DNA of 64,000 nt from Sphingomonas aracearum. Its GTDB lineage: Bacteria; Pseudomonadota; Alphaproteobacteria; Sphingomonadales; Sphingomonadaceae. The notes under the pieces were generated by a model. It made no database searches and was not told the origin of the DNA. It was given only the letters and a program-made list of their open reading frames with translations. This document shows, piece by piece, positions 1-8,372 of the stretch; within the stretch, counting starts at the first letter, position 1, and the number at the start of each line of letters is the position of its first letter. The position numbers were made by a program, and so were the translations under genes. The stretch is from NCBI RefSeq assembly GCF_003345355.1, contig NZ_QQNB01000003.1, positions 62,001 to 126,000 of the forward strand, read 5' to 3'.

Positions 1-440
1 CGCCGCTCGCCGGCGAGATGAGCGGCCACCTGTTCTTCGGCGGCGACTATTACGGCTTCGACGACGCGCCCTATGCCGCGGTGCAGCTGATCCGCGCGGT
101 GCATGTCTCCGGCCGCTCTCTCGCCGAGCTGCGCGACGACATGCCCGAGCTGGCGAGCACGCCCGAGCTGCGCTTTCAGGTGGACGAGAGCCGCAAGTTC
201 GCGGTGGTGGACGAGGTGCTCGAGCGGCTGGAGCGATCGGGCGCCGACGTGAACCGCATCGACGGGGCGCGCGTCACCACCGCCGACGGCTGGTGGCTGC
301 TGCGCGCCTCCAACACGCAGGACGTGCTGGTGGCGCGCGCAGAGGCGAAGGACCAGGCGGCTCTGGAACGGCTGGTGGCGCAGATCGACGAACAGCTCGC
401 CGCGTCCGGCATCCGGCGCGGAGCCCAGGCGGCGCATTGA
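1..440 (+). CDS. Phosphomannomutase/phosphoglucomutase, C-terminal part (5' end outside window)
   Basis: The reading frame is open from the left edge, so this is the tail of a longer gene. The product ends with the sugar-phosphate-binding segment GEMSGHLFF followed by a [10 protein letters not shown] stretch, which is the substrate-recognition loop of alpha-D-phosphohexomutases (ManB/AlgC/PGM family). The last 80 residues have the fold-IV pattern, with an RxSNT element (LLRASNTQD) that binds the substrate phosphate. The family interconverts hexose 1- and 6-phosphates for nucleotide-sugar synthesis in the cytoplasm. Whether this member prefers mannose or glucose cannot be told from the C-terminus. 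Confidence 0.88.
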   Translation, partial: PLAGEMSGHLFFGGDYYGFDDAPYAAVQLIRAVHVSGRSLAELRDDMPELASTPELRFQVDESRKFAVVDEVLERLERSGADVNRIDGARVTTADGWWLLRASNTQDVLVARAEAKDQAALERLVAQIDEQLAASGIRRGAQAAH

Positions 441-471
441 CAGGATCGGCGGCAGGCATAGTCTCCCCGCC

Positions 472-933
472 ATGATCCACGACGACACGCCCGAGCGCGA
501 GCTCGACCGCTTTCGCGCCAGCACCACCAAGTGGCTGTTCGGCAGCTTCGCGGGCTGGCTTACGCTGCTGTTGTGCGGCGTGGGCGTCGGCTTCGTGCTG
601 CTGGGGCTCCGCTGGCTGCGCAACACCAGCTCGGCCTATCACCTTACCGATCAGCGGCTGATCGTGCGGCAGGGCCTGTTCAACAAGTCGATCGACGAGA
701 TCGAGCTGTACCGCATCAAGGACGTGCGGGTGCGTTTCTCGCTCATCAACCAGCTGACGGGCATCGGCACCATCACCATCACCTCCAGCGATCGCACCGG
801 CGACGGCGTTCTCGTGCTGCGCGACGTGCCGCTGGCGCCCGAGCGGCGCGAGGCGATCCGCCGGCTGGTGGACAAGGCGCGGCGCCTGCGCGGGGTGCGC
901 GAACTGGACGTGGACCGCGACGTGGTGGCCTGA
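472..933 (+). CDS. PH domain-containing membrane protein (bPH2/YdbS-like)
   Basis: A 153-residue protein with one hydrophobic segment near residues 25-48 (WLTLLLCGVGVGFVLLGLRW), followed by a bacterial PH-like domain of the DUF304 type. The characteristic signature is YHLTDQRLIVRQGLF, then an IELYRIKDV strand and a GIGTITI strand. Family members are membrane-tethered proteins of poorly defined function. It lies 31 bp downstream of the phosphohexomutase on the same strand and convergent to the next gene. The start at 472 is the first ATG upstream of the conserved region. Confidence 0.75.
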   Translation: MIHDDTPERELDRFRASTTKWLFGSFAGWLTLLLCGVGVGFVLLGLRWLRNTSSAYHLTDQRLIVRQGLFNKSIDEIELYRIKDVRVRFSLINQLTGIGTITITSSDRTGDGVLVLRDVPLAPERREAIRRLVDKARRLRGVRELDVDRDVVA

Positions 934-953
934 CAGCGGCCGTGCTCCTCCGA

Positions 954-1766
954 TCAGGGATTCGCCCGCGCGAAGGCAGCGGCTTCCTCCACCTGCGCCG
1001 CCGAGGGCGTGACGCCGGTATAGAGCACGAACTGCTGCAACGCCTGCAGCGTCGCCACCTCGGTTCCGGTGATGCGGCGCTTGCCGGCCTCCGCCGCCGC
1101 GCGGAGGAATGGTGTTTCGGGCGGATATTGCACAACATCGAAGGCGACCTCGCACCGGGCGATCATCTCTCCGGGGAACGCCAGCGCAGCCTCGTCGGCG
1201 CCGGTCATGCCGAGCGGCGTCACGTTGACCAATAGCGGCGCGGCCTCGCCCGGCTCGGCGCTCCAGCGATAGCCGTACAGGTCGGCCAGCGCCCTGCCCG
1301 CCTCCTCGTTGCGCGCGACGATCGTGCCGTTGGCGAAGCCGCTGTCGTGCAGCGCCGCCGCCACTGCCCTGGCCATGCCGCCCGACCCGCGCAGCACGAA
1401 GGGCATCGTGCGATCCAGATCGGCGACGAGATCCACCACCGCGCCGTAATCCGTGTTGTGCCCGGTCAGCACGCCATCGTCGTTGACGATCGTGTTCACG
1501 CTGTCGATCGCCGCCGCGCTGGGCGCCAGCCCGTCCAGCAGCGCGATCACCGCCTCCTTGAACGGCATGGAGATCGCGCATCCGCGGACGTTCAGCGCCC
1601 GGATGCCGCCGATCGCGGCCGGCAGGTCGGTGGTGGAAAAGCTCTTGTAGACGAAGTCCAGCCCGGTCGCCTCGTAAAGCCGGTTGTGGAAGCGGGTGCC
1701 GAAATTGCCGGGGCGCGCCGACAGGGACATGCACAGGCGCGTCTCGCGTCCGATCAGCGGCTTCAT
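954..1766 (-). CDS. Shikimate 5-dehydrogenase-like protein (HI0607/SDH-L type)
   Basis: A 270-residue protein with the AroE fold: an N-terminal substrate domain and a Rossmann domain. It differs from canonical AroE (also in this window, 22711-23574). The catalytic-lysine motif reads SMPFKE instead of TMPHK, the core has AIDSVNTIVND and NTDYGA, and the nucleotide loop is RGSGGMA. These are hallmarks of the HI0607-like shikimate dehydrogenase paralogues, which have low activity on shikimate and unknown physiological substrate. The ATG at 1766 is preceded by a GGAGG ribosome site; the longer upstream frame lacks family similarity and runs into the divergent exonuclease gene. Confidence 0.82.
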   Translation of the reverse strand: MKPLIGRETRLCMSLSARPGNFGTRFHNRLYEATGLDFVYKSFSTTDLPAAIGGIRALNVRGCAISMPFKEAVIALLDGLAPSAAAIDSVNTIVNDDGVLTGHNTDYGAVVDLVADLDRTMPFVLRGSGGMARAVAAALHDSGFANGTIVARNEEAGRALADLYGYRWSAEPGEAAPLLVNVTPLGMTGADEAALAFPGEMIARCEVAFDVVQYPPETPFLRAAAEAGKRRITGTEVATLQALQQFVLYTGVTPSAAQVEEAAAFARANP

Positions 1767-1821
1767 GGGGGCACCTCCAAGGGCTGGATTTGACAGGCTT
1801 TCGCGCCCACATACGGCCAAC

Positions 1822-2583
1822 ATGCCTCCCCCCAAACCCCAGATCGTCCGCGTTATCGACCTCGAGACCACCGGCAGCGCCCCGCCCGCGCACGGCGTGC
1901 TGGAAATCGGCTGGCAGGACGTCGCGCTGGGCGCGGACGGTCGCTGGGAGCTGGAAGGCGAGGGCGGGAACCTGATGGTCAACCCCGGCCGGCCCATCCC
2001 GCCGATCACCCAGGCGGTGCACCATATCCTCGACGAGCAGGTGGCGGACGCGCCTTATTGGCACGACGTGGCTCGCCGCGTGCTCGATCCCTATCCGAAG
2101 CGCCTGGCGCTGGCCGCGCATCGCGCCGATTTCGAGCAGCAGTTCTGCACGCCGCAGCTGTCCGGCGGCGCCGACTGGATCTGCACCTGGAAATGCGCGC
2201 TCAGGCTCTGGCCGGACAGCCCGGCCTTTTCGAACCAGGTGCTGCGCTATTGGCGCAAGCCGCACGGCATCGAGCATGAACGCGGACTGCCCGCGCACCG
2301 CGCCTTTCCGGACGCCTATGTCACCGCGTTCCACCTGCGCGACATGCTGAACGAGGCGAGCCTGGCGCAGCTGCTCGACTGGTCGCGCCAGCCCGGCCTG
2401 CTGCCCCGCGTCCGTTACGGCCCGGATCGCGGCAAGGACTGGCGCGAGATCGACGAGGAGAGCCTGGCCGGCTTCCTGACCGATCGCGACCCGGACGTGC
2501 GCTTCACCGCGGAAACGGAATATGCGCGTCGCCGCGGCGGCGGCGCGGTCGGACGCCCTAGCCTGCAAGGAAGCTTGCTCTAG
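1822..2583 (+). CDS. 3'-5' exonuclease, DnaQ/DEDDh fold
   Basis: A 253-residue protein beginning just before the Exo I motif VIDLETTG (acidic pair D and E). The Exo II region is replaced by AAHRADFEQ, and the Exo III motif HRAFPDAYVT supplies the DEDDh histidine and aspartate. This predicts a two-metal-ion 3'-5' exonuclease related to ExoX or the PolIII epsilon fold; whether it acts on DNA or RNA is not visible. It is transcribed divergently from the AroE-like gene. A TTGACA at 1790-1795 could be its -35. The MITE-like element begins 17 bp after the stop codon. Confidence 0.8.
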   Translation: MPPPKPQIVRVIDLETTGSAPPAHGVLEIGWQDVALGADGRWELEGEGGNLMVNPGRPIPPITQAVHHILDEQVADAPYWHDVARRVLDPYPKRLALAAHRADFEQQFCTPQLSGGADWICTWKCALRLWPDSPAFSNQVLRYWRKPHGIEHERGLPAHRAFPDAYVTAFHLRDMLNEASLAQLLDWSRQPGLLPRVRYGPDRGKDWREIDEESLAGFLTDRDPDVRFTAETEYARRRGGGAVGRPSLQGSLL

Positions 2584-2600
2584 CAACCGTCTTGCCGCTT

Positions 2601-2868
2601 GGGCGTGTACTCATAGCTGGCAACGGTCGGGACGGAGCCGATTTTGGCGCCAGGCCAGGAGCGAGGAGAGAGCGATGCACAAGCATCGTGATCGACGCGC
2701 GACGCCGCCTGGCGCCAAAAGCGGCCCGCCGCGCAGCGGTCGCCCGGGAAGGGCCGCCGAACAGCGTCGCTTGCTTGCGCGTAGCTGCAGCTACGCGTCT
2801 GCGCTACGCTCCTCGTCGGCGGCCCTTCCCGGGCGATCACGACCATTGCCAGCTATGAGTACACGCCC
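2601..2868. mobile_element. MITE-like element with perfect 23-bp terminal inverted repeats and nested hairpins
   Basis: The left end 2601-2623 (starting GGGCGTGTACTC) is an exact reverse complement of the right end 2846-2868. The match extends to about 28 bp with one mismatch. Inside lie a perfect 14-bp inverted repeat (2642-2655 with 2707-2720), a perfect 20-bp inverted repeat (2741-2760 with 2816-2835) and a 20-bp perfect palindrome at 2778-2797. No transposase is encoded, and there is no clear target duplication (tt on the left, ta on the right). A non-autonomous IS derivative is the likeliest reading. It probably also terminates transcription between the exonuclease and the kinase. Confidence 0.75.
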
Positions 2869-2883
2869 TAGGGCGCGGCGGTG

Positions 2884-4389
2884 ATGATCGCGAGCAGGAT
2901 CAAGCGTTTCGGCGTCGGGGAAGGTCTGGCCAACCGCTTTCTCGTCACGTGCATGGCGCTCGGCTTCGCCAGCGTCATCATCGCCGTGGTCGCCGCGGCC
3001 TGGATGACGACGCGCACGCAGGAGCTGTCGCGCTGGGTCAGCCACACCTACGAGGTGGAAATCGCCATCACCCAGGCGCTGAACGGGGTGGAGCAGGCCG
3101 AAGCCACCCGGCGCGGCTATCTGCTGACCGGACAGGAAATCTACCGCACCACCTATGTGCAGGCCGCCACCAAGGTCCAGCCCGCCTTGTGGCGCGTGCA
3201 CTGGCTAAGCCGCGACAATCCGGAGCAGCAGCGCAACCTGGCCGCTCTCCGCCGCGAACTCAACGACCTGCAGCGGGTGCGCAACGCCAGCGTCGCCCTG
3301 ATGGCCGCCGGCGACCGGCCCGCCGCGGTTCGGCTGTTCGCGGACGAGACCGGCGCCCGCCGCATGCGCCGCATCCGCGATCGCGCCGGTGCCATGGTGA
3401 CCGCGGAGCGCGTGCTGCTCGATCGCCGGCGGGAGGAACAGGCGGCCAGCCTCCGCGCGTTCTACGTCACCCTTGGTATCGCAGGCGTGCTGCTGGTGCT
3501 CTCCGCCCTCGCCTCGCTGGCCACCGTGCTGCGCTACACCAGCGACCTCGGCACCTCGCGCGACCAGTTGCAGTCCTTGAACGACAGCCTGGAAACGCTG
3601 GTCGCCGAACGCACGGAGGACCTGACCCGCGCGAACGAGGAAATCCAGCGTTTCGCCTATATCGTCAGCCACGACCTGCGCTCGCCGCTCGTCAACGTGA
3701 TGGGCTTCACCGCCGAACTCGATGCGGCGACCAGCGCGATCGGCGAACTGATCGACCGCGCGGAGGAACGCGCGCCGGACATCGTGACGGACGAAGCGCG
3801 CTTTGCCGCGCGCGAGGACCTGCCCGAGGCGATCGGCTTTATCCGCACGTCCACCCAGAAGATGGACCGGCTCATCAACGCGATCCTGAAGCTGTCCCGC
3901 GAGGGCCGCCGCGTGCTGCTGCGCGAAACGGTGGACGTGGCGGCGCTCGCCGACGGGATCGCGGCCTCGCTTCAGCACCGGCTGGACGAACAGGGCACCA
4001 CCATCACCGTGCAGCGGCCCATGCCGGAGATGACCACCGATCGTCTGGCGCTCGAGCAGATCCTGTCCAACCTGATCGAGAATGCGGTGAAATACCTGCA
4101 ACCGGGCCGACCGGGGCGCATTGTCGTGCGCGGCAGCGCCTGGGCCGGCCGCACGATCATCGAGGTGGAGGACAATGGCCGCGGCATCTCCGCCCATGAC
4201 CACCAGCGCATCTTTGACCTGTTCCGGCGTTCCGGGCAGCAGGATCAGCCGGGCGAAGGCATTGGGCTCGCGCATGTGCGCGCGCTCGCCTATAGGCTCG
4301 GCGGCACGATCGACGTGCGTTCCGAATTCGGGCAGGGCTCCACCTTCCGGTTGAGCCTGCCGACCGTAATGAACGAGGAAGCCAGATGA
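2884..4389 (+). CDS. Sensor histidine kinase with CHASE3-type extracytoplasmic domain
   Basis: About 500 residues: TM1 (about residues 20-40), a helical CHASE3-like sensor region, TM2 (about 190-215), a coiled linker (ERTEDLTRANEEIQRF), a HisKA domain with phospho-acceptor His263 in VSHDLRSP, and an HATPase_c domain with an N box (IENAVKYL) and a DNGRGIS box. A GTG at 2881 is an alternative start. An in-frame TAG at 2869-2871 sits exactly at the end of the MITE-like element, and there is no good ribosome site in between, so the element may have replaced the native leader. It overlaps the response regulator gene by ATGA, so the two are co-translated. Confidence 0.88.
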   Translation: MIASRIKRFGVGEGLANRFLVTCMALGFASVIIAVVAAAWMTTRTQELSRWVSHTYEVEIAITQALNGVEQAEATRRGYLLTGQEIYRTTYVQAATKVQPALWRVHWLSRDNPEQQRNLAALRRELNDLQRVRNASVALMAAGDRPAAVRLFADETGARRMRRIRDRAGAMVTAERVLLDRRREEQAASLRAFYVTLGIAGVLLVLSALASLATVLRYTSDLGTSRDQLQSLNDSLETLVAERTEDLTRANEEIQRFAYIVSHDLRSPLVNVMGFTAELDAATSAIGELIDRAEERAPDIVTDEARFAAREDLPEAIGFIRTSTQKMDRLINAILKLSREGRRVLLRETVDVAALADGIAASLQHRLDEQGTTITVQRPMPEMTTDRLALEQILSNLIENAVKYLQPGRPGRIVVRGSAWAGRTIIEVEDNGRGISAHDHQRIFDLFRRSGQQDQPGEGIGLAHVRALAYRLGGTIDVRSEFGQGSTFRLSLPTVMNEEAR

Positions 4390-4832
4390 ACGACCACCGC
4401 TCCGTCAGCATCGTGATGATCGAGGATGACGAGGGCCATGCGCGCCTGATCGAGAAGAACATCCGGCGCGCGGGCATCCTGAACGACATCACGCATTTCA
4501 CCGACGGCACCAGCGCGCTGGACTATCTGTTCAATGCCTCGGAAGGGCCGGCGCTGAACGGCCCTGCCCTGGTCCTTCTCGACCTCAACCTGCCGGACAT
4601 GAGCGGCACGGACATCCTGGCGAGGATCAAGAGCGGCCCCGCTTCCCTGAAGCGCACCCCCGTCGTGGTGCTGACCACCACCGACGACAAGGTGGAGATC
4701 CAGCGCTGCTACGACCTGGGCTGCAACGTCTACATCACCAAGCCGGTGAACTACGAAAGCTTCGCGCAGGCGATCCGCCAGCTCGGGCTGTTCCTGTCGG
4801 TGATTCAGGTGCCGGATCCCGAGCAGGCCTGA
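4386..4832 (+). CDS. Single-domain response regulator (Rcp1/CheY-like)
   Basis: A 148-residue stand-alone receiver domain. It has the acidic pocket near the N-terminus (MIEDDEGHARL), phospho-acceptor Asp66 in LLDLNLPDMSG, the conserved threonine region VVVLTTTDD and the KPVN lysine. There is no output domain, as in Rcp1-type regulators that pair with membrane or phytochrome kinases. Its start overlaps the stop of the upstream kinase, so that kinase is the obvious phosphodonor. The downstream hybrid protein starts 6 bp after its stop and probably completes a three-gene phosphorelay operon. Confidence 0.9.
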   Translation: MNDHRSVSIVMIEDDEGHARLIEKNIRRAGILNDITHFTDGTSALDYLFNASEGPALNGPALVLLDLNLPDMSGTDILARIKSGPASLKRTPVVVLTTTDDKVEIQRCYDLGCNVYITKPVNYESFAQAIRQLGLFLSVIQVPDPEQA

Positions 4833-4838
4833 CCGCAT

Positions 4839-5873
4839 ATGCACGCCGGCGCGCGGATCCTCTACATCGACGACGACGCCGGCCTGGCACGGCTGGCGGC
4901 GCGCGTGCTGGGGCGCCGGGGCTATGCCGTGACCACCGCCAACAGCGGGGCCGAAGGGCTGAAAATAGCGGCGGCCGAACGGTTCGACCTGGTGGCCGTC
5001 GACCATTACATGCCGGAGATGGACGGGCTGGAGACGATGGCGCGGCTGCACGCGCTGCCGGAAGCGCCGCCTGTGGTCTATGTCACCGGTTCCGAGGAAA
5101 GCCGGGTGGCGGTGGCCGCGTTGAAGGCGGGGGCTGCCGATTACGTGGTCAAGACGATCGGCGACGACTTCTTCGACCTGCTGGTCTCCACCTTCGACCA
5201 GGTGCTCGATCGCAGCCGGCTGGAACGCGAGAAGAGCGCGGCCGAGGAACAGCTGCGCGCCGGCAACGAGCGGCTCGCCGCCCTGCTGCGCGAGGTGAAC
5301 CACCGTGTTGCCAATTCGCTACAGATGGTGTCGGCCATGGTGCGGTTGCAGGCGGGCGCAACCAGCGACCCGGGCGCGCGCGACGCGCTGGAGGACACGC
5401 AGACGCGCATCGCCGCGATCGCACAGGTGCACCGGCGGCTCTACACGTCGGACGACGTGCAGCAGATCGACATGCGCGAATATCTCGCCGCGATGATCGA
5501 GGAACTGGGCGAAACCTGGTCCACCCCCGCTGCGCCGCGCACGCTGCGGCTCACCGCCGAGCCGATCCTGCTGGCGACCGACCGCGCCGTGTCGCTGGGC
5601 GTGATCGTCAACGAACTCGTCTCCAACGCCTGCAAATATGCCTATCCGGCGAGCGGCCCCGGCGAGGTGCGAGTGGCGCTGGGTGCGGAAGGCGACCGCT
5701 TCACGCTGGCGGTGGAGGATGACGGCTGCGGCATCGACCTGGACGCCGCACCGCGCGGGACGGGCGTGGGCACCAAGCTGATCCGCGCCATGGCGCAGAG
5801 CCTGCAAAGCGCGGTGCTGTACGACGCGCGGGAACAGGGCACCCGGGCGACGCTGACCGCAGCGCTGATCTGA
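4839..5873 (+). CDS. Receiver/HisKA_2 (HWE-type) hybrid histidine kinase
   Basis: 344 residues in the order receiver, coiled linker, kinase. The N-terminal receiver carries DDDAG and phospho-acceptor Asp55 (VAVDHYMPEMDG). After a coiled linker (about 125-148) comes a HisKA_2 dimerisation domain with His155 in LREVNHRVANSLQ, typical of the HWE/HisKA_2 kinases common in alphaproteobacteria. The ATPase part ends with DDGCGID and GTGVGTKL. There are no membrane segments. In Sphingomonas such kinases include PhyK-type general-stress regulators, but no phyR or ecfG lies nearby, so that role is not claimed. Confidence 0.87.
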   Translation: MHAGARILYIDDDAGLARLAARVLGRRGYAVTTANSGAEGLKIAAAERFDLVAVDHYMPEMDGLETMARLHALPEAPPVVYVTGSEESRVAVAALKAGAADYVVKTIGDDFFDLLVSTFDQVLDRSRLEREKSAAEEQLRAGNERLAALLREVNHRVANSLQMVSAMVRLQAGATSDPGARDALEDTQTRIAAIAQVHRRLYTSDDVQQIDMREYLAAMIEELGETWSTPAAPRTLRLTAEPILLATDRAVSLGVIVNELVSNACKYAYPASGPGEVRVALGAEGDRFTLAVEDDGCGIDLDAAPRGTGVGTKLIRAMAQSLQSAVLYDAREQGTRATLTAALI

Positions 5874-5913
5874 CAAATCCCCGCCCCGTCCGGGCGGCGC
5901 GCGGCAAGGCGGC

Positions 5914-6396
5914 TCAGAACAGCCAGTGCCAGATCAGGCGGCGCGAGGCCTCCAGCACGGCACCGAACACGGCATGGCTGGCCAGGCTATAGGCATGCAC
6001 GTTGAGCGGCGTCGCCCAGGGCCAGGGCGCCCAGCCGAACAGCGGCACCAGCACGTCGTCCAGCACCACCGACACGACGATCCCGAACACCACGCCGAAG
6101 CCGATCGCGACATGCGGGTCCATCCACACGGTGTGCACGTAGAGGATGCCGAGCGCGATCCCGGTGAGATAGTGGACGAGCCGTCCGGCGTTCTGCCGGC
6201 GCCTTTGGGTCACCGGCTTGCCCGTCGTCACCTTGCTGGCGCTGTCGGCTGCGGCAGCGGTGGCAGTTTCGCTGCTCCCGGGGATGCCGAACGGCCTGGC
6301 GGCGAGCGCCTGGAACACATCCATGACGATCGAGGCCAGGATGCCGGCAGACGCGCCCAGCACGATCAGCAGCAGAAGCATTCCATGGTTGTTCAC
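5914..6396 (-). CDS. Small integral membrane protein, YagU/DUF1440-like
   Basis: 160 residues with about four hydrophobic segments: an N-terminal GILASIVMDVFQ helix, HYLTGIALGILYV, IGFGVVFGIVVSVVLDD and a C-terminal LASHAVFGAVLEA helix. The layout resembles YagU-type (DUF1440) inner-membrane proteins of unknown function, but I would not assign the family firmly. The start appears to be GTG at 6396; an in-frame ATG lies 15 bp further in. It follows the methyltransferase-like gene on the same strand with about 30 bp between them. Confidence 0.6.
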   Translation of the reverse strand: MNNHGMLLLLIVLGASAGILASIVMDVFQALAARPFGIPGSSETATAAAADSASKVTTGKPVTQRRRQNAGRLVHYLTGIALGILYVHTVWMDPHVAIGFGVVFGIVVSVVLDDVLVPLFGWAPWPWATPLNVHAYSLASHAVFGAVLEASRRLIWHWLF

Positions 6397-6427
6397 GGTC
6401 GATCCAACGCGTGGCCGGGGGAAGCGT

Positions 6428-7180
6428 TCAGCGCGGCCGGCGGAACTTGAACACGAACTGATCGGTGTGGCCGCGGATCGTGGGATCGAACACGTTCTTG
6501 CCGTGGTCGTCGGCCGGATTGGCGAGCACGCGGCTTTCGCCCACGAACTGGAAGCCGGCCTTCAGCACCTGTGCCTTGGCGGCCACGGGATCGATGCGGT
6601 GGGTGGTCGAGGTGGCGGCCAGCCCGCTCCCGGCCGTGGCGGCATGATCGATCAGGACATAGGTGCCGCCCGGCTTCAGCGCCTTGAACACGGCGGCGTT
6701 CAGCGCGGCGAGCCCCGCCTCCCCTGCCCCGTTGTTCGCCGCGTCATGATAGTTCTGCACCGTCCAGACGAGATCAACCGGCCGGTCCACGGTGAGGAGC
6801 GCGGGATCGACCGAAGGCGTCACATTGGCGAGGTTGCGCGCCTTCAGCGCCGGCAGGCTCTTTTCCGCATACTTGGCGCCCGCCTGCGGCCAGATCGCCA
6901 GCACGCGGCCACGCGGCCCGACGATGCCGCTGAAGATGCGCGTCCAGTATCCGCCGCCGGGGAGGAAATCGACCACCGTGTCGCCCGGCTTCACCCCCGA
7001 AAAGGCGAGCACCGCCGCCGCCTGGCGACGCGCGTCGTCCGCCGCCTGGTCGGCGCGGGCGGGCGCGGCGAGCGCGCTGCGGACATAGGCCGGAACGGCG
7101 GGCGTCGCGGCCGGCGCGATGGCGGCAACGACAAGCGCAGCGGGGACGGCAAAGGAGGCGGGACGCACGACACGCAGCAT
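6428..7180 (-). CDS. Exported class I methyltransferase-like protein (COG4798 type)
   Basis: 250 residues. The N-terminus is a strong signal peptide (basic MLRVVR, then a long Ala/Val core, AxA-type cleavage near residues 38-42). After it comes a Rossmann methyltransferase fold: motif I VKPGDTVVDFLPGGGYWTRIF, a later LVWTVQNYHD motif and LKPGGTYVLIDHA. The glycine-rich loop has DFLPGGG instead of the usual DxGCGxG. A SAM-fold protein outside the cytoplasm is unusual because SAM is not known to be available there. Related secreted proteins are annotated only as predicted methyltransferases. Confidence 0.75.
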   Translation of the reverse strand: MLRVVRPASFAVPAALVVAAIAPAATPAVPAYVRSALAAPARADQAADDARRQAAAVLAFSGVKPGDTVVDFLPGGGYWTRIFSGIVGPRGRVLAIWPQAGAKYAEKSLPALKARNLANVTPSVDPALLTVDRPVDLVWTVQNYHDAANNGAGEAGLAALNAAVFKALKPGGTYVLIDHAATAGSGLAATSTTHRIDPVAAKAQVLKAGFQFVGESRVLANPADDHGKNVFDPTIRGHTDQFVFKFRRPR

Positions 7181-7253
7181 GGCAAGGCTCCTCGGTTCGG
7201 ACTTCGGAATCGTTCTACCGCTTCCGGCAACGCTTGTCGAAACGCCCGACTGC

Positions 7254-8372
7254 TCAGAGCTCGTCGATATAGTCGGCCAGGACTTCCAGGCAGCTGTGCG
7301 CCAGCCCCTTGGAGCGTTCCGGCGACCAGCCGAACTCGGGATCGGGGTTCGGATCGTGATCCTTGAACGGCATCTCCAGCGTCATCGCCACCGCGCCGAA
7401 GCGCTGCGCCACCTGGTTGGTGGACATGGACAGGTTGGCCTTGCCCGGCGCCGACTTCGCATACCCCTGCTCGGTCTGGAAATCGGGCGTGTGCGCGGCG
7501 AGGCGCCGGCCGAATTCGTAGAACTTGTCGCCATAGGCATTGGACCAGCGCTCGATGCCTTCATAGCCGGCGAAGAAGTTGGCGGGGATGGCCTCGTCGC
7601 CATGCACGTCCATCGCGAAGACGACGCCGGTGCCGTCCATCGCATCGCGGACGCAGAGCACTTCCGGGCTGCGCTCGAGCGAGGGCTCGTGCCATTCGCG
7701 ATTGAGGTTCACGCCCGCGGCATTGGTGCGCAGGTGCCCGCGAAAGGTGCCATCGGGATTCATGTTGGGCACGACGTGGAAAGTGCACTTCTCCCGCAGC
7801 GTCCGCGCGATCGGGTCGGCGGGGTCGGTGAGCCGTTCCAGCGCGCCTTCCATCCACCATTCGGCCATGCTCTCGCCGGGATGCTGCCGGGCATAAAGCC
7901 AGACGGGCTTCGGCCCCTCGCCGACCGTCAGGCAGTCGATCGCGCGCCCGTCGAGCGACCGGCCGAGCTCGCGGTGGATCACGCCCGGTGCGCGCGCGAT
8001 GCGGGCGACCAGCGCCTCGTGCTGTTCCATCGTATAAGGCGCGAAATAGGCGAACCAGGCAAGGTCGCCCGACGGCTGGCAGCGGAACTCCAGCACGCCG
8101 TCCGCATAAGAGGTATCGATCTGCCGCCAGGCGACCCGGTCCTCGCTCATCCGCGCCTTGTAGCCGGGCCAGCCGAACGGGTAGGCCGAGCCGCCGGCAT
8201 TGAGGATGCGCAGGGTCAGCGCCCTGCCCTTCGCGCCGGCAACGCGGAAATAGAACCACTGGTAGAAGTCGGACTGGTGGTCGCGCACGATCTCGAGGTC
8301 GAGGCGGTCGCCCTCGATCGCGACCACCCGGATGTTGCCGCCGTCGAACGCGGCGTTGACGCTGATGCTCAT
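7254..8372 (-). CDS. M14 metallocarboxypeptidase, cytosolic-carboxypeptidase (CCP/Nna1-like) type
   Basis: 372 residues. An N-terminal beta-sandwich (about 1-120, with DFYQWFYFRV) typical of the CCP branch precedes a zinc peptidase domain. Zinc ligands are in ARQHPGE (His and Glu) and the later histidine in DVHGDEA; the substrate-carboxylate region is NPDGTFRGHLR and NLNRE, and the catalytic glutamate is in MTLEMPFKD. No signal peptide is present, so it acts in the cytoplasm. Eukaryotic relatives remove glutamates from tubulin tails; bacterial substrates are unknown. Its start overlaps the stop of the upstream lipoprotein gene (ATGA). Confidence 0.87.
   Translation of the reverse strand: MSISVNAAFDGGNIRVVAIEGDRLDLEIVRDHQSDFYQWFYFRVAGAKGRALTLRILNAGGSAYPFGWPGYKARMSEDRVAWRQIDTSYADGVLEFRCQPSGDLAWFAYFAPYTMEQHEALVARIARAPGVIHRELGRSLDGRAIDCLTVGEGPKPVWLYARQHPGESMAEWWMEGALERLTDPADPIARTLREKCTFHVVPNMNPDGTFRGHLRTNAAGVNLNREWHEPSLERSPEVLCVRDAMDGTGVVFAMDVHGDEAIPANFFAGYEGIERWSNAYGDKFYEFGRRLAAHTPDFQTEQGYAKSAPGKANLSMSTNQVAQRFGAVAMTLEMPFKDHDPNPDPEFGWSPERSKGLAHSCLEVLADYIDEL

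Noticed and set aside
274-2586. 770-codon open frame on the minus strand
   Set aside because: It lies antisense to the PH-domain and exonuclease genes and out of frame with the AroE-like gene, has no family motifs, and is rich in Arg/Ala/Gly repeats typical of shadow frames in GC-rich DNA.
4290-5303. 337-codon minus-strand frame
   Set aside because: It is antisense to three well-supported signalling genes and His/Gln/Arg-rich without motifs.
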